A stretch of 64,000 bases of DNA from Nakazawaea peltata (lineage: Eukaryota; Ascomycota; Pichiomycetes; Alaninales; Pachysolenaceae): positions 1,677,135-1,741,134 of the forward strand of contig BCGQ01000001.1 in NCBI GenBank assembly GCA_001599355.1. Reading direction: 5' to 3'. The position numbers and the translations under genes are program-made. A model generated the notes under the pieces. The model was not told the DNA's origin and ran no database searches. It saw only the letters and a program-made list of their open reading frames with translations. Shown here in pieces: positions 1 to 8,769 of this stretch (within the stretch, counting starts at the first letter, position 1; every line of letters begins with the position of its first letter).

Positions 1-659
1 AATAAGAATTTGACGAAGAAAATGAACCAAATGATAAAAGAGAATGTCATTACCGATAAAATGACAGCTTCGGTACGGTTAGTGCTAGCAATTTCCTTGA
101 TAACGGTGATCATTGAACTATTGAATTTCAAGATCTTGAATAATGTGATCCCATTTATCACTTGTCTAGGAGTATCACACAATAACAACACTTGACAATT
201 TTGTAGTGTAAAAAATGTGAATATCGCAAGATAATTAAAGAAATTGTCCGAGGAGATCTCGTTGTAAACGCAAAAATATTTGTATGATCTGACTGACTTC
301 ATGAACATTGCACCTGTGTTGATATAAGTTAACGAAACATTATTGGTGAGGTACAGGACTATCAGTTTGAATAACAAATAGGCGTAAAATACTATCGATA
401 GCAGGATACATCCAAAGAATAACCACTTGCAAATACTGTAGGAGATGAAAGGTTGGACATCTGAGGACCAAGTATTGAAGACAATTAACTTAATCAGCGT
501 ATAAACATCAGAACCAACAAACAGTAACTTTAAAATCAGCCCTCCCCATAACACCAAATAAGACACCAAAGTTCCAAAGCGATAGTTAAGAAAACAGTCG
601 ACATTGATCTGATCGAAAGTATTGTGGTCTATCTGCCACTCCCAACTGTTCGACAACAT
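1..659 (-). CDS. KCH1: KCH1/PRM6-type fungal potassium channel (5' part, cut by window edge)
   Basis: The complement of positions 659 to 1 is one uninterrupted reading frame of 219 codons starting at ATG (657-659); its 3' end lies outside the window. The translation matches the fungal low-affinity K+ transport family (Kch1/Prm6), plasma-membrane proteins that support K+ influx during mating or calcium signalling. Recognisable family blocks are a GSDVYT-x-IKL segment followed by FNTWS near residues 49-63, SYSICKWLF-FGC near 75-85, NNVSLTYIN near 109-117, and DTPRQVINGITL followed later by a TEAVILS-MTFSF membrane segment. Several hydrophobic stretches fit a multi-pass membrane protein. The CTG at codon 55 falls where other members have Cys or a small residue. 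KCH1 and PRM6 cannot be told apart here. Family assignment is from memory of the block pattern and is fairly secure. Confidence 0.82.
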   Translation of the reverse strand, partial: MLSNSWEWQIDHNTFDQINVDCFLNYRFGTLVSYLVLWGGLILKLLFVGSDVYTLIKLIVFNTWSSDVQPFISYSICKWLFFGCILLSIVFYAYLLFKLIVLYLTNNVSLTYINTGAMFMKSVRSYKYFCVYNEISSDNFFNYLAIFTFFTLQNCQVLLLCDTPRQVINGITLFKILKFNSSMITVIKEIASTNRTEAVILSVMTFSFIIWFIFFVKFL

Positions 660-1599
660 GATATTGTACTAAACAAACCAGTTAGACCTTCGCTTGACTG
701 ATGTTTTTATAAAATATTTGATCTAGCGCTGATATCTGGAAATATGTTTCAGATCAGTTACGTAATAAATAAAAAGCTGCTATTTTTAAAGCATCTAGAT
801 TTTCCCTGCAAAAATAAGGGACGCGTTTGAGAGTAAAAGGGGTTATTGGAGAGCAAAACATTAAGTTTGGCGAGTCTCGAATAAGCATCAAAGTGCAGAA
901 AATAAGTTTAGGAGATTGGATCCATTGCAGAGCAAAAAATTAGTCTTGTAGGCGTATTATATGTGCACCATATTAGTACCATATTTGCACCGTATTGTAA
1001 CAAAGTCAAATTTATTGCAGTAGTGAATTAATAACACCTTCTCCCTACCGGCATCTGTTTGATAATTGAAGTTTTGAAAATTAAGACCCCCCTTAATGAT
1101 TGGCGCCGCAAGACAACCAGAAAAGCCCATATCGAGATCTTCTGAACATAAAAGAGAAATTATCAATTGTCTTGAATAGAAATAAATAATAATAAAAACA
1201 GTTTAAGGCAAACATCATAACATGCTTCTCGTTAACAGAACCCATAGTGTCGATCCAGCTTTTTAATTTTTAGCTTGTGCGTGCACTAAATGTCGTCTAA
1301 TATGTATATGTACACATATTACTTGTGACCGGGTTCATACCTCCCTTTTACAAATTGGCTTAACCATGTCTTACGAAAAACTCTTCCTGCATACAAAATT
1401 TTGACGATTTGAGGCCATGAGTCTCCCAGCATAGCCGGGATATTTTATTCAGATCGTCGAGAACATCCTCTAGAGATATTCGAGTCTCGCCCACCTTTTA
1501 TCTCGATGACTAACACCCTACCTCGAAGACTGCTGTTGATATTCCGTGATGGTTAGTTAGTTTATACAGCTCTATTGTTAGGAAAAGGTAGCGAGAACC

Positions 1600-3300
1600 T
1601 AGTCTTGAATCTTGATCCATGCACCACATGGAAAAGCTAATATTAGAGGAATGTTATGCATAGCGAACCAGTATGTGACCTTTTGTTGGGCCAGGCGAAT
1701 GGTCCTTCGGATTTATTGGAGCAGGCTGTACGAAAAAGTCTTCCGTAGTCCGATTTGGTCCAAGACTTTTTTGAGAAAAACAGCGAATACAAGGCGTCGC
1801 TAAGCATAAAAGTACATCGGGATAACGCAACTTCAATGTGTATTCGGTGATGTAACTCTTCGAGAAAAGTATCTCCGGAGAGGGGCTATTCATCAAGACC
1901 GAAAATCAAAGGGGAAGAACATGGGAAAGACGTACAAGGTGGGAAAAATCGTACGATGGTGCACTCAAGAGCATAATTAGATCATACAGCAGCTATGTAG
2001 CAATTACTCAAGAGCAAGACCAAGACAAGAGCCAAACTCTTATCCGGAAAACTAGTAGCCAATGGTGTTCGCGTTCTCCATTGGAAAAATTTTCGACTAA
2101 GTCTTAGTATTTTCTATCTCCTGTAGGCAATTACATTTAGAGTGAATATGTTAAAGCGGCCCTTATGTTGTGGCCATACGCTTACATGATCAGTTCCCGC
2201 TTATCTAAGAGATCGCTTCGCTATCAATTTTTTTTAATTTCACTTTGGAATGAAGCAGGGACACACCGCTTTGAATAGGGCTCATGTTGCCCACAACTTG
2301 GTGAACTTCGCAGACCTAATAAAAAGGTACCCTACATAATGGGAACGGGATTCTATGTTTTTTGCTTAGTGTGCGATCGCCTTAAAATTCCCTCATGTTG
2401 AAGGCCCAATTTGATCACCGGAGCGGCAAGTAGGCCATCGGTTAAGTCCTTATATAATTCACATTTTGGGTGAAGGAGAATAAACTTTGGTTGGAGCTCC
2501 AAACTTCGATTGTCCTGTTCTGGTACCGGTGGACCCAGTTCTATCGAAGCATTTGCATCGTTAATAAGACAAGATGGGGCGAGAACTATCTAGTATATGC
2601 AGAGCAGGTTAAATAGATGAAGATAATCCCGAGCATCATCTTCCCATAACAAGAATACTGGCTTAGAAATAAAAATCCCGCTCGCATTATTAGGACATAA
2701 TAATTAATACATCACGCTTCTGGGGTCCTATCCGAAATTGACGAGGGGCACAGTCGACCCATCAAACCTTAACCCTCAAAGATAGGGCTTCTCTGCTATA
2801 GTATTTGACATCATCCTTGCAAAAAGTTTAAAGAAAAAAAGAAAAGAAAACAAAGGCAAGGTAAAAGTCTATCTTAAGCCTCATGCATAAGAAAGCGCCA
2901 ACAATTGGTCAGATAGTTTTCTAGGAAATGATCAATACCTTTGGGAAAAAAATAAGTTGAAAATAAGTCCAAGAGGTGCAGCGCAATCGACTGCCTCTGA
3001 GAGAGTAGATAGAAAATTGCCAATTGTGAACACCATCGCCGTTGCTTATTTGTTAGTGGAGAGCGATCTTTATGTAAGGTGAGATAGCTCCCGATGGCGG
3101 ATGTATATACCGCGGATAGAGAGTAGCGTAAAAAAATAAAATTGCTGCTTTGATGGCTCCGGATATGCTGATTAAAACACACGCGGAATGACCCTAAAAG
3201 TACCGTGCGGTAATAACACGGCCGTACTACATTGACATTCTATGCCTCCTGCCTAGTTGCGGGCGCAAGTCGGCTTGGGAGATGATTCTTGTAAGATGTG
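1600..3300. mobile_element. Possible heavily decayed LTR-retrotransposon remains
   Basis: Short translated fragments on the plus strand around 1.65-1.95 kb vaguely recall the RNase H region of Ty1/copia-type elements. A minus-strand fragment around 2.87-3.18 kb recalls RNase H of Ty3/gypsy-type elements. The resemblance is weak, there are many breaks, and no LTRs, target-site duplications or primer-binding site were seen, so family, ends and orientation are unsettled. If real, it is an old fossil with no coding capacity. Chance resemblance is a serious alternative. Confidence 0.15.
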
Positions 3301-4278
3301 TTCTGCTGAAAAAAAAAAATATGTAGCAAATGTAATTATAAGTAATATAACTTAGGTTTAGATGATCTCAAAAAAAAATAAGAAAAATAATAAAAAAAAT
3401 TGAAGAGATCTGCGCAGCTAATCATGAAGTCGTGAAAATCTAAAATGGTATATTTGTTGAGTTGGAGGGACTAAGATAGATGCAGTTCCCCATATCGCAA
3501 ATCCAGAAGTATGGCTCTTTTTCGGGATCCCTAATACAGTTGAGCAGCTCTTTTTTGGTACGCTTAACAAGTTGCAAAGTAAAGGCGATCTCTCTATTAT
3601 CATGCGATCTCTGGATAGTTCTGTACGCCTTTGGACAACAATCTTTGAAACATATTCTTTTATCTTTATGCGCTCTGCATGATGCATGAAAAGTATAATT
3701 ATTAAAGTCAAGACTTGCATATAAACAATAAACATATTTTCAATGTATCAGATATCTACCACCTCAGATAAATAATAACAAATCTAGAAGAACAGCAAAA
3801 AAATAGAAGGGTAGCGTTCAGGATTGCAGACTAATTCGTATTGATATGTCTCTTGCGATAAAAGATATGTAAGTCAATTCGTAGTTCTTGCTTCTGCATT
3901 GGTCATTCTAACTTTCTCCTCTATATATATGAGCAGAAGTCTTGAAGGAATGGCGATTTTGACGCAATTTAGAAAAGATCTTCCAACCCCCCAATTAGAA
4001 TCCCCATCACTAGACGGATTACACAAAAAAAAAGACTGAGTGCACTACTCCAAGTATAGATTATTCGGTTTTGCTCGAAGTTTGTCCGGGATTATAAAGC
4101 TGGCCTTGTCCTCAGATTCATTTTACTATTCAATCGATCGATAGTTCTCGCACCCGAACCGGTGAGCTGTGTCACTAATTCACCAAGGGAGTAATCGCAT
4201 ATACTGTCTCATTTGCGCATATTTTTGCTGCCGCAGCTCTTTTCAAATCAGCGAACAATAAGGCAGAGTGCACTGGAG

Positions 4279-4287
4279 TATAAAATA
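4279..4287 (+). promoter_or_regulatory. TATA box of the Q/N-rich protein gene
   Basis: TATAAAATA lies 35 bp upstream of the ATG at 4322, a usual spacing for a short yeast leader. Confidence 0.5.
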
Positions 4288-4321
4288 GAGATAGATCCCG
4301 GATCGTGTTGAGAACATCTCG

Positions 4322-5461
4322 ATGTCACAGGTGAATACCACAAATCATCCGCACCAGGTGAATTCGGGACAGTACAGGCAACATACAGGGTCTCAGAATA
4401 ACAACAATCCCCAACTTCAATACCTGCCCCTAACCAACTACCCTGAGTACTCACTGGGCATAGCTTCAACTGGCACTTCCATTTCACAAGGCACTTCATT
4501 CAGTGGGCCAGGATACACTCAGCAGCCACTTCAATACGGCAGAGGTTCGACTTCTAGCAGTTTTTCAGCCGTTTCTGCCACACCTTTGACTGGTTCAATT
4601 GTTCATTTTCCAGATCCTCAACAAAGTTCCAATTTATCTTACCCTGTGCTGGCACCAATTAAGAACGGTGGTACTACTGCCTTCAACGAGAATATCAATA
4701 ACAATAATAACAACATGCAACATCCATATGATCCATTGACAGGCGGTATGGATTTCTCAAGATCCAAGTCCGATACATATTTAAATCCGGGGGACCCGAG
4801 ACATCCAGTGATGGGAGCTCCTGTTCTACCTCAAGGAGTATATCCGGTTTATCATACGGGTATTCAGAAACCATTTGTTCCTCAGGTGGGGATTTCTCTG
4901 AATCCAAACCTGGGAGGTTCTTCACATCAATCACAACAGGTATCTCAAGGTCAAAAAACAGTCACAGAAAAAGAATTAGAGGTGCTAAAGAGCCTTCTTC
5001 CGGGACTGGAACTGCACAAATGGAAGTATCTCTCGCATCGTATTTCTAAAATGAGATCTAAGAAGTTCACACCCGACTTTGTCAGGAATAAGACTCATGA
5101 TTTCTTCTCTCTTCCTCAAGGAAGATCTCAAAATTCAAAAGTAAACTCACCGGAGAAGGAGAGACCTCAAGGAAGTGAAATTGAAGAAGGAGAATCTGCA
5201 AGTGAGAAGAACTCTAAGTTAGGAATGCACTGTATCGAGGGACTTCTAGGAGTGTCTGTGGTTTACTTGACTCATCCAAATATGATCAGTCCTCCTACAA
5301 TGTTCGGGACCAATGGAGCTAATAACACCTACGCTAAGGGAACTACTGGTCCTTACAATATAATGACACCGATTCCTGGGGGAATCCAGGGTCCTTCTGG
5401 ATCTTCTGGCATGTCACATAACAATACTGGCATGAATGCTACGAACGAATATGGTCTTTAG
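4322..5461 (+). CDS. Q/N/S/G-rich protein of unknown function
   Basis: This 379-residue protein is not recognised. Residues 1-215 are low complexity, rich in Gln, Asn, Ser, Gly and Pro, with an N-run near 125-131. A single ordered-looking segment follows at about residues 217-262: it begins TEKELEVLKSLLPG, continues with a basic helix (HKWKYLSHRISKMRSKKF), and ends near HDFFSLP. It looks like a small helical, possibly nucleic-acid-binding module. The C-terminus is again Gly/Ser/Asn-rich. In S. cerevisiae the Q/N-rich prion gene RNQ1 sits beside BIK1, but no sequence similarity to Rnq1 is visible. The start is the first in-frame ATG, 35 bp after a TATA box. A regulatory or RNA-related role is a guess from composition only. 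Confidence 0.7.
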   Translation: MSQVNTTNHPHQVNSGQYRQHTGSQNNNNPQLQYLPLTNYPEYSLGIASTGTSISQGTSFSGPGYTQQPLQYGRGSTSSSFSAVSATPLTGSIVHFPDPQQSSNLSYPVLAPIKNGGTTAFNENINNNNNNMQHPYDPLTGGMDFSRSKSDTYLNPGDPRHPVMGAPVLPQGVYPVYHTGIQKPFVPQVGISLNPNLGGSSHQSQQVSQGQKTVTEKELEVLKSLLPGLELHKWKYLSHRISKMRSKKFTPDFVRNKTHDFFSLPQGRSQNSKVNSPEKERPQGSEIEEGESASEKNSKLGMHCIEGLLGVSVVYLTHPNMISPPTMFGTNGANNTYAKGTTGPYNIMTPIPGGIQGPSGSSGMSHNNTGMNATNEYGL

Positions 5462-5970
5462 ACTGGAAAATTTTACAAGAGAGAAATCCCTATGGAGATG
5501 AATATTTTTAGACATGTATATTTCTTCACAAGGGTAAAGTGTATAGTATATAATACTGGGGAGGAAGTCTAAGGAGATATTAATGACGAATGATATTGTA
5601 GATATGATTTGTATTTTTAGGTGACACTGTCAGTGACATTTTGGGGGGCTAAACCCTATTTAAGCTTTGCGACCGGCGCATTCTAGTCAGTCCTATTGTC
5701 TTGAGTGACAAAGTTAATTCGCGTTCCGAAGGACTAAAAGGATCGCATCGCAAAAATATGGTTTCCGAATCGGGAAATTTATTTTCAAAATCTCTCCAGG
5801 ATCTGTCTCAGATTTAGTAAACAACAACATAAGACATCATTGGCACGAAAGGTGGCGGTTAGTGGTGGAAAAACCGTTGAAGTAGGGATACAAGTAGCTG
5901 AAGAGTTGATCTGGCTGGTTTTTTATCAACATTTAGCTCCGGAATCACCTCAAATAACGCTTGCAAAACT
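5462..5970. other. Intergenic region upstream of BIK1
   Basis: About 510 bp between the Q/N-rich gene and BIK1. It is the 3' flank of one gene and the promoter of the next. No repeat, TATA box or known binding site stands out. Confidence 0.4.
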
Positions 5971-7743
5971 ATGGACGTGATAATTCCATTAGGATCAGAG
6001 GTACAGTTGCCTCTGGGACTCGCCTCTGGTGGGTCTGTGGGACCTGTCACCGGGATTCTTAGGTATGTGGGACCTGTTAAAGGTAAAAAGGGTACTTTTG
6101 CCGGCGTTGATTTGCTTTCAGATAACATTCAGGGTAAGAATAATGGATCAGTGGATGGTGTGGAATATTTCAAGACAAGGAAGGAGAAGTCTGGGTTGTT
6201 CTTGCCGTATAATAAACTTGCAGGATCGAATTTGAAGTTTGTGAAGGCTCCTAAGAAGGTGATAACTAATATTGAGACGATTCTGGCCTCAGGAACCGAC
6301 AAATTACCTTTTAATCTGACGTCTACTCCTGCTGTGAAAAATACAGTAGCGGCACCTGTGGCGATCACTGAGAGACTGAATAAAGTACTGGGAAGTAGTA
6401 CAATGAAGGCTGAGAATTCTCTTGGGTTGACACAGACCGGTCCAAGACGATTTGGCAACATTTCCAAGAGCCCAAATCAAGAATCAACCCCATCATCCTT
6501 GAAAGATTTAGAACAAACCAATAAAACTTTACAACTGGAAAAACTGAGTCTAGAGATGAAGCTGACACAACTTGAGAACGAGTTGAGACTGAAAAAGACG
6601 GCCTTAGAGGAACTGGAAAGGCAATTGAATGTAAAAGAGGCGAAATTAGCTAAACAAAGGAGCAACTACGAAGCTCAGCGTGACGAATTAAGAGAACTGA
6701 TACAAATTTTAGAGCAACAACTGCAAGAGAATGAGAAATTATATCAAGAAGAGATCCATAGACTTCAAGAACAAGGAATTATGGATCCTGATGATAGTAC
6801 GAATGAAGTAGTTCAAGATTCAAGGGCGAAATCTAAAGAACTTTTGCATTTAAAAAGTGAAATGATCGAAGCAAATAAACTCTTAGCTGAAAGACAAGAC
6901 AAGATCAAAGTCCTCAGCTCTAAAATCGATAATTTAGTTACTTCAAATGGAGAATTACAACAAAAGATCCAACAGATGCATAAGATGGAGATTTCAACTT
7001 CCAAAATAGCCTCAGAAGGGGCAGAGAATCGAATTTCCGAACTCGAAAAAAGGCTAGAAGAAACCGAATCTCTGCTCTCCAATTGTCATGTAGAAATGAA
7101 GAAGATGAGTCAAGAATTGAGTTTGAAAGAGGCAGAAATTGAAGAATTGAAACTGCAATTGCAACGAGACTCTAAAAATAACCAATCTGTAGATGAAGAA
7201 ATCGAGAAGCTCCGTCTAGAATTGGAACTTGCAACTTTAGGTGACTCTCACCGTCATGAAGTAACAGATCTAAAGAAAGAGAATGAAGAATTGATTTCGA
7301 GAGTGGAAAGCTATCAATTGGAATTAAGTCAGCTGGATTTACAACATAAATTGGATCTTGAACAGAAACAGGCCATCATCGATTCGTTATCGAAGAAGAT
7401 CTTGGAAATGGATAAAAATCATGGAGGGAATGAGAATGAAGGACATCAAAAGCAAAGAACTACAGCCAAGAAGGCATCCAATTCACCTCCTACAGACTTC
7501 ATCCGACCTTCTTTGAAGAATATCGAGAATATTCATCCTTCTTCGCCTAAGTCTCCTAGTTTCTCATCAAAGGGAGCGTCTCCTAAGATCAATGTGAATC
7601 AAGATTCGATTTCTCAGCTTGTGGGGGGTCAATTGATGGTGTATATTCCTGAGACACAAGCTGATCCAAGTGCAGGACGTACTAAATGGTGTGGGTTATG
7701 TGAGAGGGAAGGACATGAGTCAGTTGATTGTGGGTTATTTTAG
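5971..7743 (+). CDS. BIK1: Microtubule plus-end protein Bik1 (CLIP-170 orthologue)
   Basis: A 590-residue protein with the CLIP-170 layout. An N-terminal CAP-Gly domain (about residues 10-82) carries GILRYVGPVKGKKGTFAGVDL and later SGLFLPYNKL, the part that binds EEY/F tails of alpha-tubulin and EB1. A long heptad-rich coiled coil (about 165-485) would dimerise the protein. A C-terminal CCHC zinc knuckle (C-x2-C-x4-H-x4-C in the last 20 residues) in CLIP-170 and Bik1 recruits partners such as dynein/LIS1. The role is microtubule stability, spindle positioning and nuclear fusion. It is longer than S. cerevisiae Bik1 (about 440 residues), mostly in the coiled coil. HIS4 follows in the same direction, as in S. 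cerevisiae, supporting orthology. Confidence 0.93.
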   Translation: MDVIIPLGSEVQLPLGLASGGSVGPVTGILRYVGPVKGKKGTFAGVDLLSDNIQGKNNGSVDGVEYFKTRKEKSGLFLPYNKLAGSNLKFVKAPKKVITNIETILASGTDKLPFNLTSTPAVKNTVAAPVAITERLNKVLGSSTMKAENSLGLTQTGPRRFGNISKSPNQESTPSSLKDLEQTNKTLQLEKLSLEMKLTQLENELRLKKTALEELERQLNVKEAKLAKQRSNYEAQRDELRELIQILEQQLQENEKLYQEEIHRLQEQGIMDPDDSTNEVVQDSRAKSKELLHLKSEMIEANKLLAERQDKIKVLSSKIDNLVTSNGELQQKIQQMHKMEISTSKIASEGAENRISELEKRLEETESLLSNCHVEMKKMSQELSLKEAEIEELKLQLQRDSKNNQSVDEEIEKLRLELELATLGDSHRHEVTDLKKENEELISRVESYQLELSQLDLQHKLDLEQKQAIIDSLSKKILEMDKNHGGNENEGHQKQRTTAKKASNSPPTDFIRPSLKNIENIHPSSPKSPSFSSKGASPKINVNQDSISQLVGGQLMVYIPETQADPSAGRTKWCGLCEREGHESVDCGLF

Positions 7744-7860
7744 ATTGAAATACAGAGAACAGAGAGGGAACAGAGAAGAGGAGATAATTTCGTTGGTAAT
7801 TGGAACAGAAATGAATGGGAGAGAGTGGGGAATGGAGGAGAAAATTAGGGGGATTGGGAA

Positions 7861-7894
7861 AATTGAGAGAAATTGAGAGAAATTGAGAGAAATT
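7861..7894 (+). repeat. 10-bp tandem repeat AATTGAGAGA
   Basis: Three perfect AATTGAGAGA units and a fourth diverged to AATTGGGGG, within a G-rich 3' flank of BIK1. Confidence 0.85.
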
Positions 7895-8265
7895 GGGGGT
7901 AAATGAGGATTGGGGAGGGGGTTAATTAAATAAAAGGCGAAGAGGAGGTAAATTAAGGGTGGACAGAGGGGTGGATAGAGGGGTGTAGGAGGGGTATGTA
8001 TCACTAATCGCTTAGTGTGAGTGGAAAGTATCAAATATTTTCATTCAATGATCAATACACTGTGCCTGGTGGTTCCCCTTCTTATCCTGCTTTCACTGCC
8101 TTCCCCCAGCACCCTGCCCCTACTCCTACCCCTACCCTTCCCCCTATCCCTCTGATTATCCCGTATTGCTCAGTCAATTCTCAATGCGCTAACCTTCATC
8201 CCACGCTACCTAACCTCTACCCCACGTTAAACTCGATCTCACCGGACTCGATCTCTCTTTCCTTC

Positions 8266-8366
8266 TGCGCTACCGCTCTACATTTTGCGCTACCGGTCTG
8301 CCATTGCGCTACCGGTCACTGCGCTACCTCATTGCGCTACTTCACTGCGCTACCTCACTGCGCTAC
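8266..8366 (+). repeat. Seven-copy TGCGCTAC repeat in the HIS4 promoter
   Basis: TGCGCTAC starts at 8266, 8286, 8305, 8320, 8333, 8346 and 8359. The spacing shrinks from 20 to 13 bp, and the last four units form a regular 13-bp tandem. It could be a decaying minisatellite or a cluster of binding sites. Confidence 0.85.
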
Positions 8367-8498
8367 ACCCCCTGCATAAACTACACTGAAAAATTTAAAT
8401 CTCCCCATACTTAACTTTAGCGCTAAATAATGCAAACCCATCTGGTGATACAACCATATCATAAACATATTAACAAATAACTAACAAATAAACACATT

Positions 8499-8507
8499 AT
8501 GAGTCAT
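8499..8507 (+). promoter_or_regulatory. Gcn4-type site, palindromic ATGAGTCAT
   Basis: Perfect ATGAGTCAT, the optimal Gcn4 bZIP site, about 265 bp upstream of the HIS4 ATG. Gcn4 control of HIS4 under amino-acid starvation is established in S. cerevisiae; its action here is inferred. Confidence 0.7.
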
Positions 8508-8690
8508 TCTCATCGTAATCTCATGTGTAATCTCATCTCATAATCTCATGTCATAATCTCATTACGTCCAATTCAATGCCCCTCTGATAATCTGGTCTGA
8601 TCCCCTACCTCCATCTCGTCAAGTTTACACGACCCCTCGGCGAAAAAAAAATTTCACCTTCCTATTTAGGCAACCAATTTTTCATCCCGA

Positions 8691-8697
8691 TGACTCA
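8691..8697 (+). promoter_or_regulatory. Gcn4-type site TGACTCA
   Basis: Perfect TGACTCA core 73 bp before the HIS4 ATG, a second general-amino-acid-control site in this promoter. Its position is close for an activator site, so it may lie in or near the transcribed leader. Confidence 0.55.
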
Positions 8698-8769
8698 AAA
8701 AATCATCCAACTCTTCCATTCAAATACCCAGCCAAAGTCCCAATCAAATCCCCATAAAGAACCCAAAAA

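Larger units (their letters stand above)
660..4321. other. 3.7 kb gene-free stretch
   Basis: This is the longest stretch without a recognisable gene. All open frames are short, none has a codon pattern or motif I recognise, and both strands are full of stops. It includes an A/T-rich block at about 3306-3410 (runs of A on the plus strand), which could serve as a nucleosome-free site or replication origin, but no consensus supports that. Weak retroelement-like fragments are listed separately. A TATA-like box near the right end serves the next gene. The rest shows nothing I can name. Confidence 0.5.
7744..8769. other. BIK1-HIS4 intergenic region
   Basis: About 1 kb holding, in order: a G-rich tract with a 10-bp tandem repeat (7861-7894), a C-rich pyrimidine stretch, seven TGCGCTAC units (8266-8366), a CATAATCTCATG-type repeat (8509-8566), one TACACGACC element (8626-8634) and two Gcn4-type sites (8499-8507, 8691-8697). 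A 120-codon open frame at 8017-8379 is repeat-derived and not called as a gene. Confidence 0.6.

Noticed and set aside
1654-1896. 80-codon minus-strand open frame in the gene desert as a gene
   Set aside because: No recognisable domain or promoter; better explained as chance or part of the uncertain fossil.
4322-5461. Orthology of the Q/N-rich gene to RNQ1
   Set aside because: Only position and composition agree; no Rnq1 sequence feature is present.
8017-8379. 120-codon open frame between BIK1 and HIS4
   Set aside because: It is made of the pyrimidine tract and the TGCGCTAC repeat, has no ATG (it opens at GTG), no homology and repeat-driven codon use.
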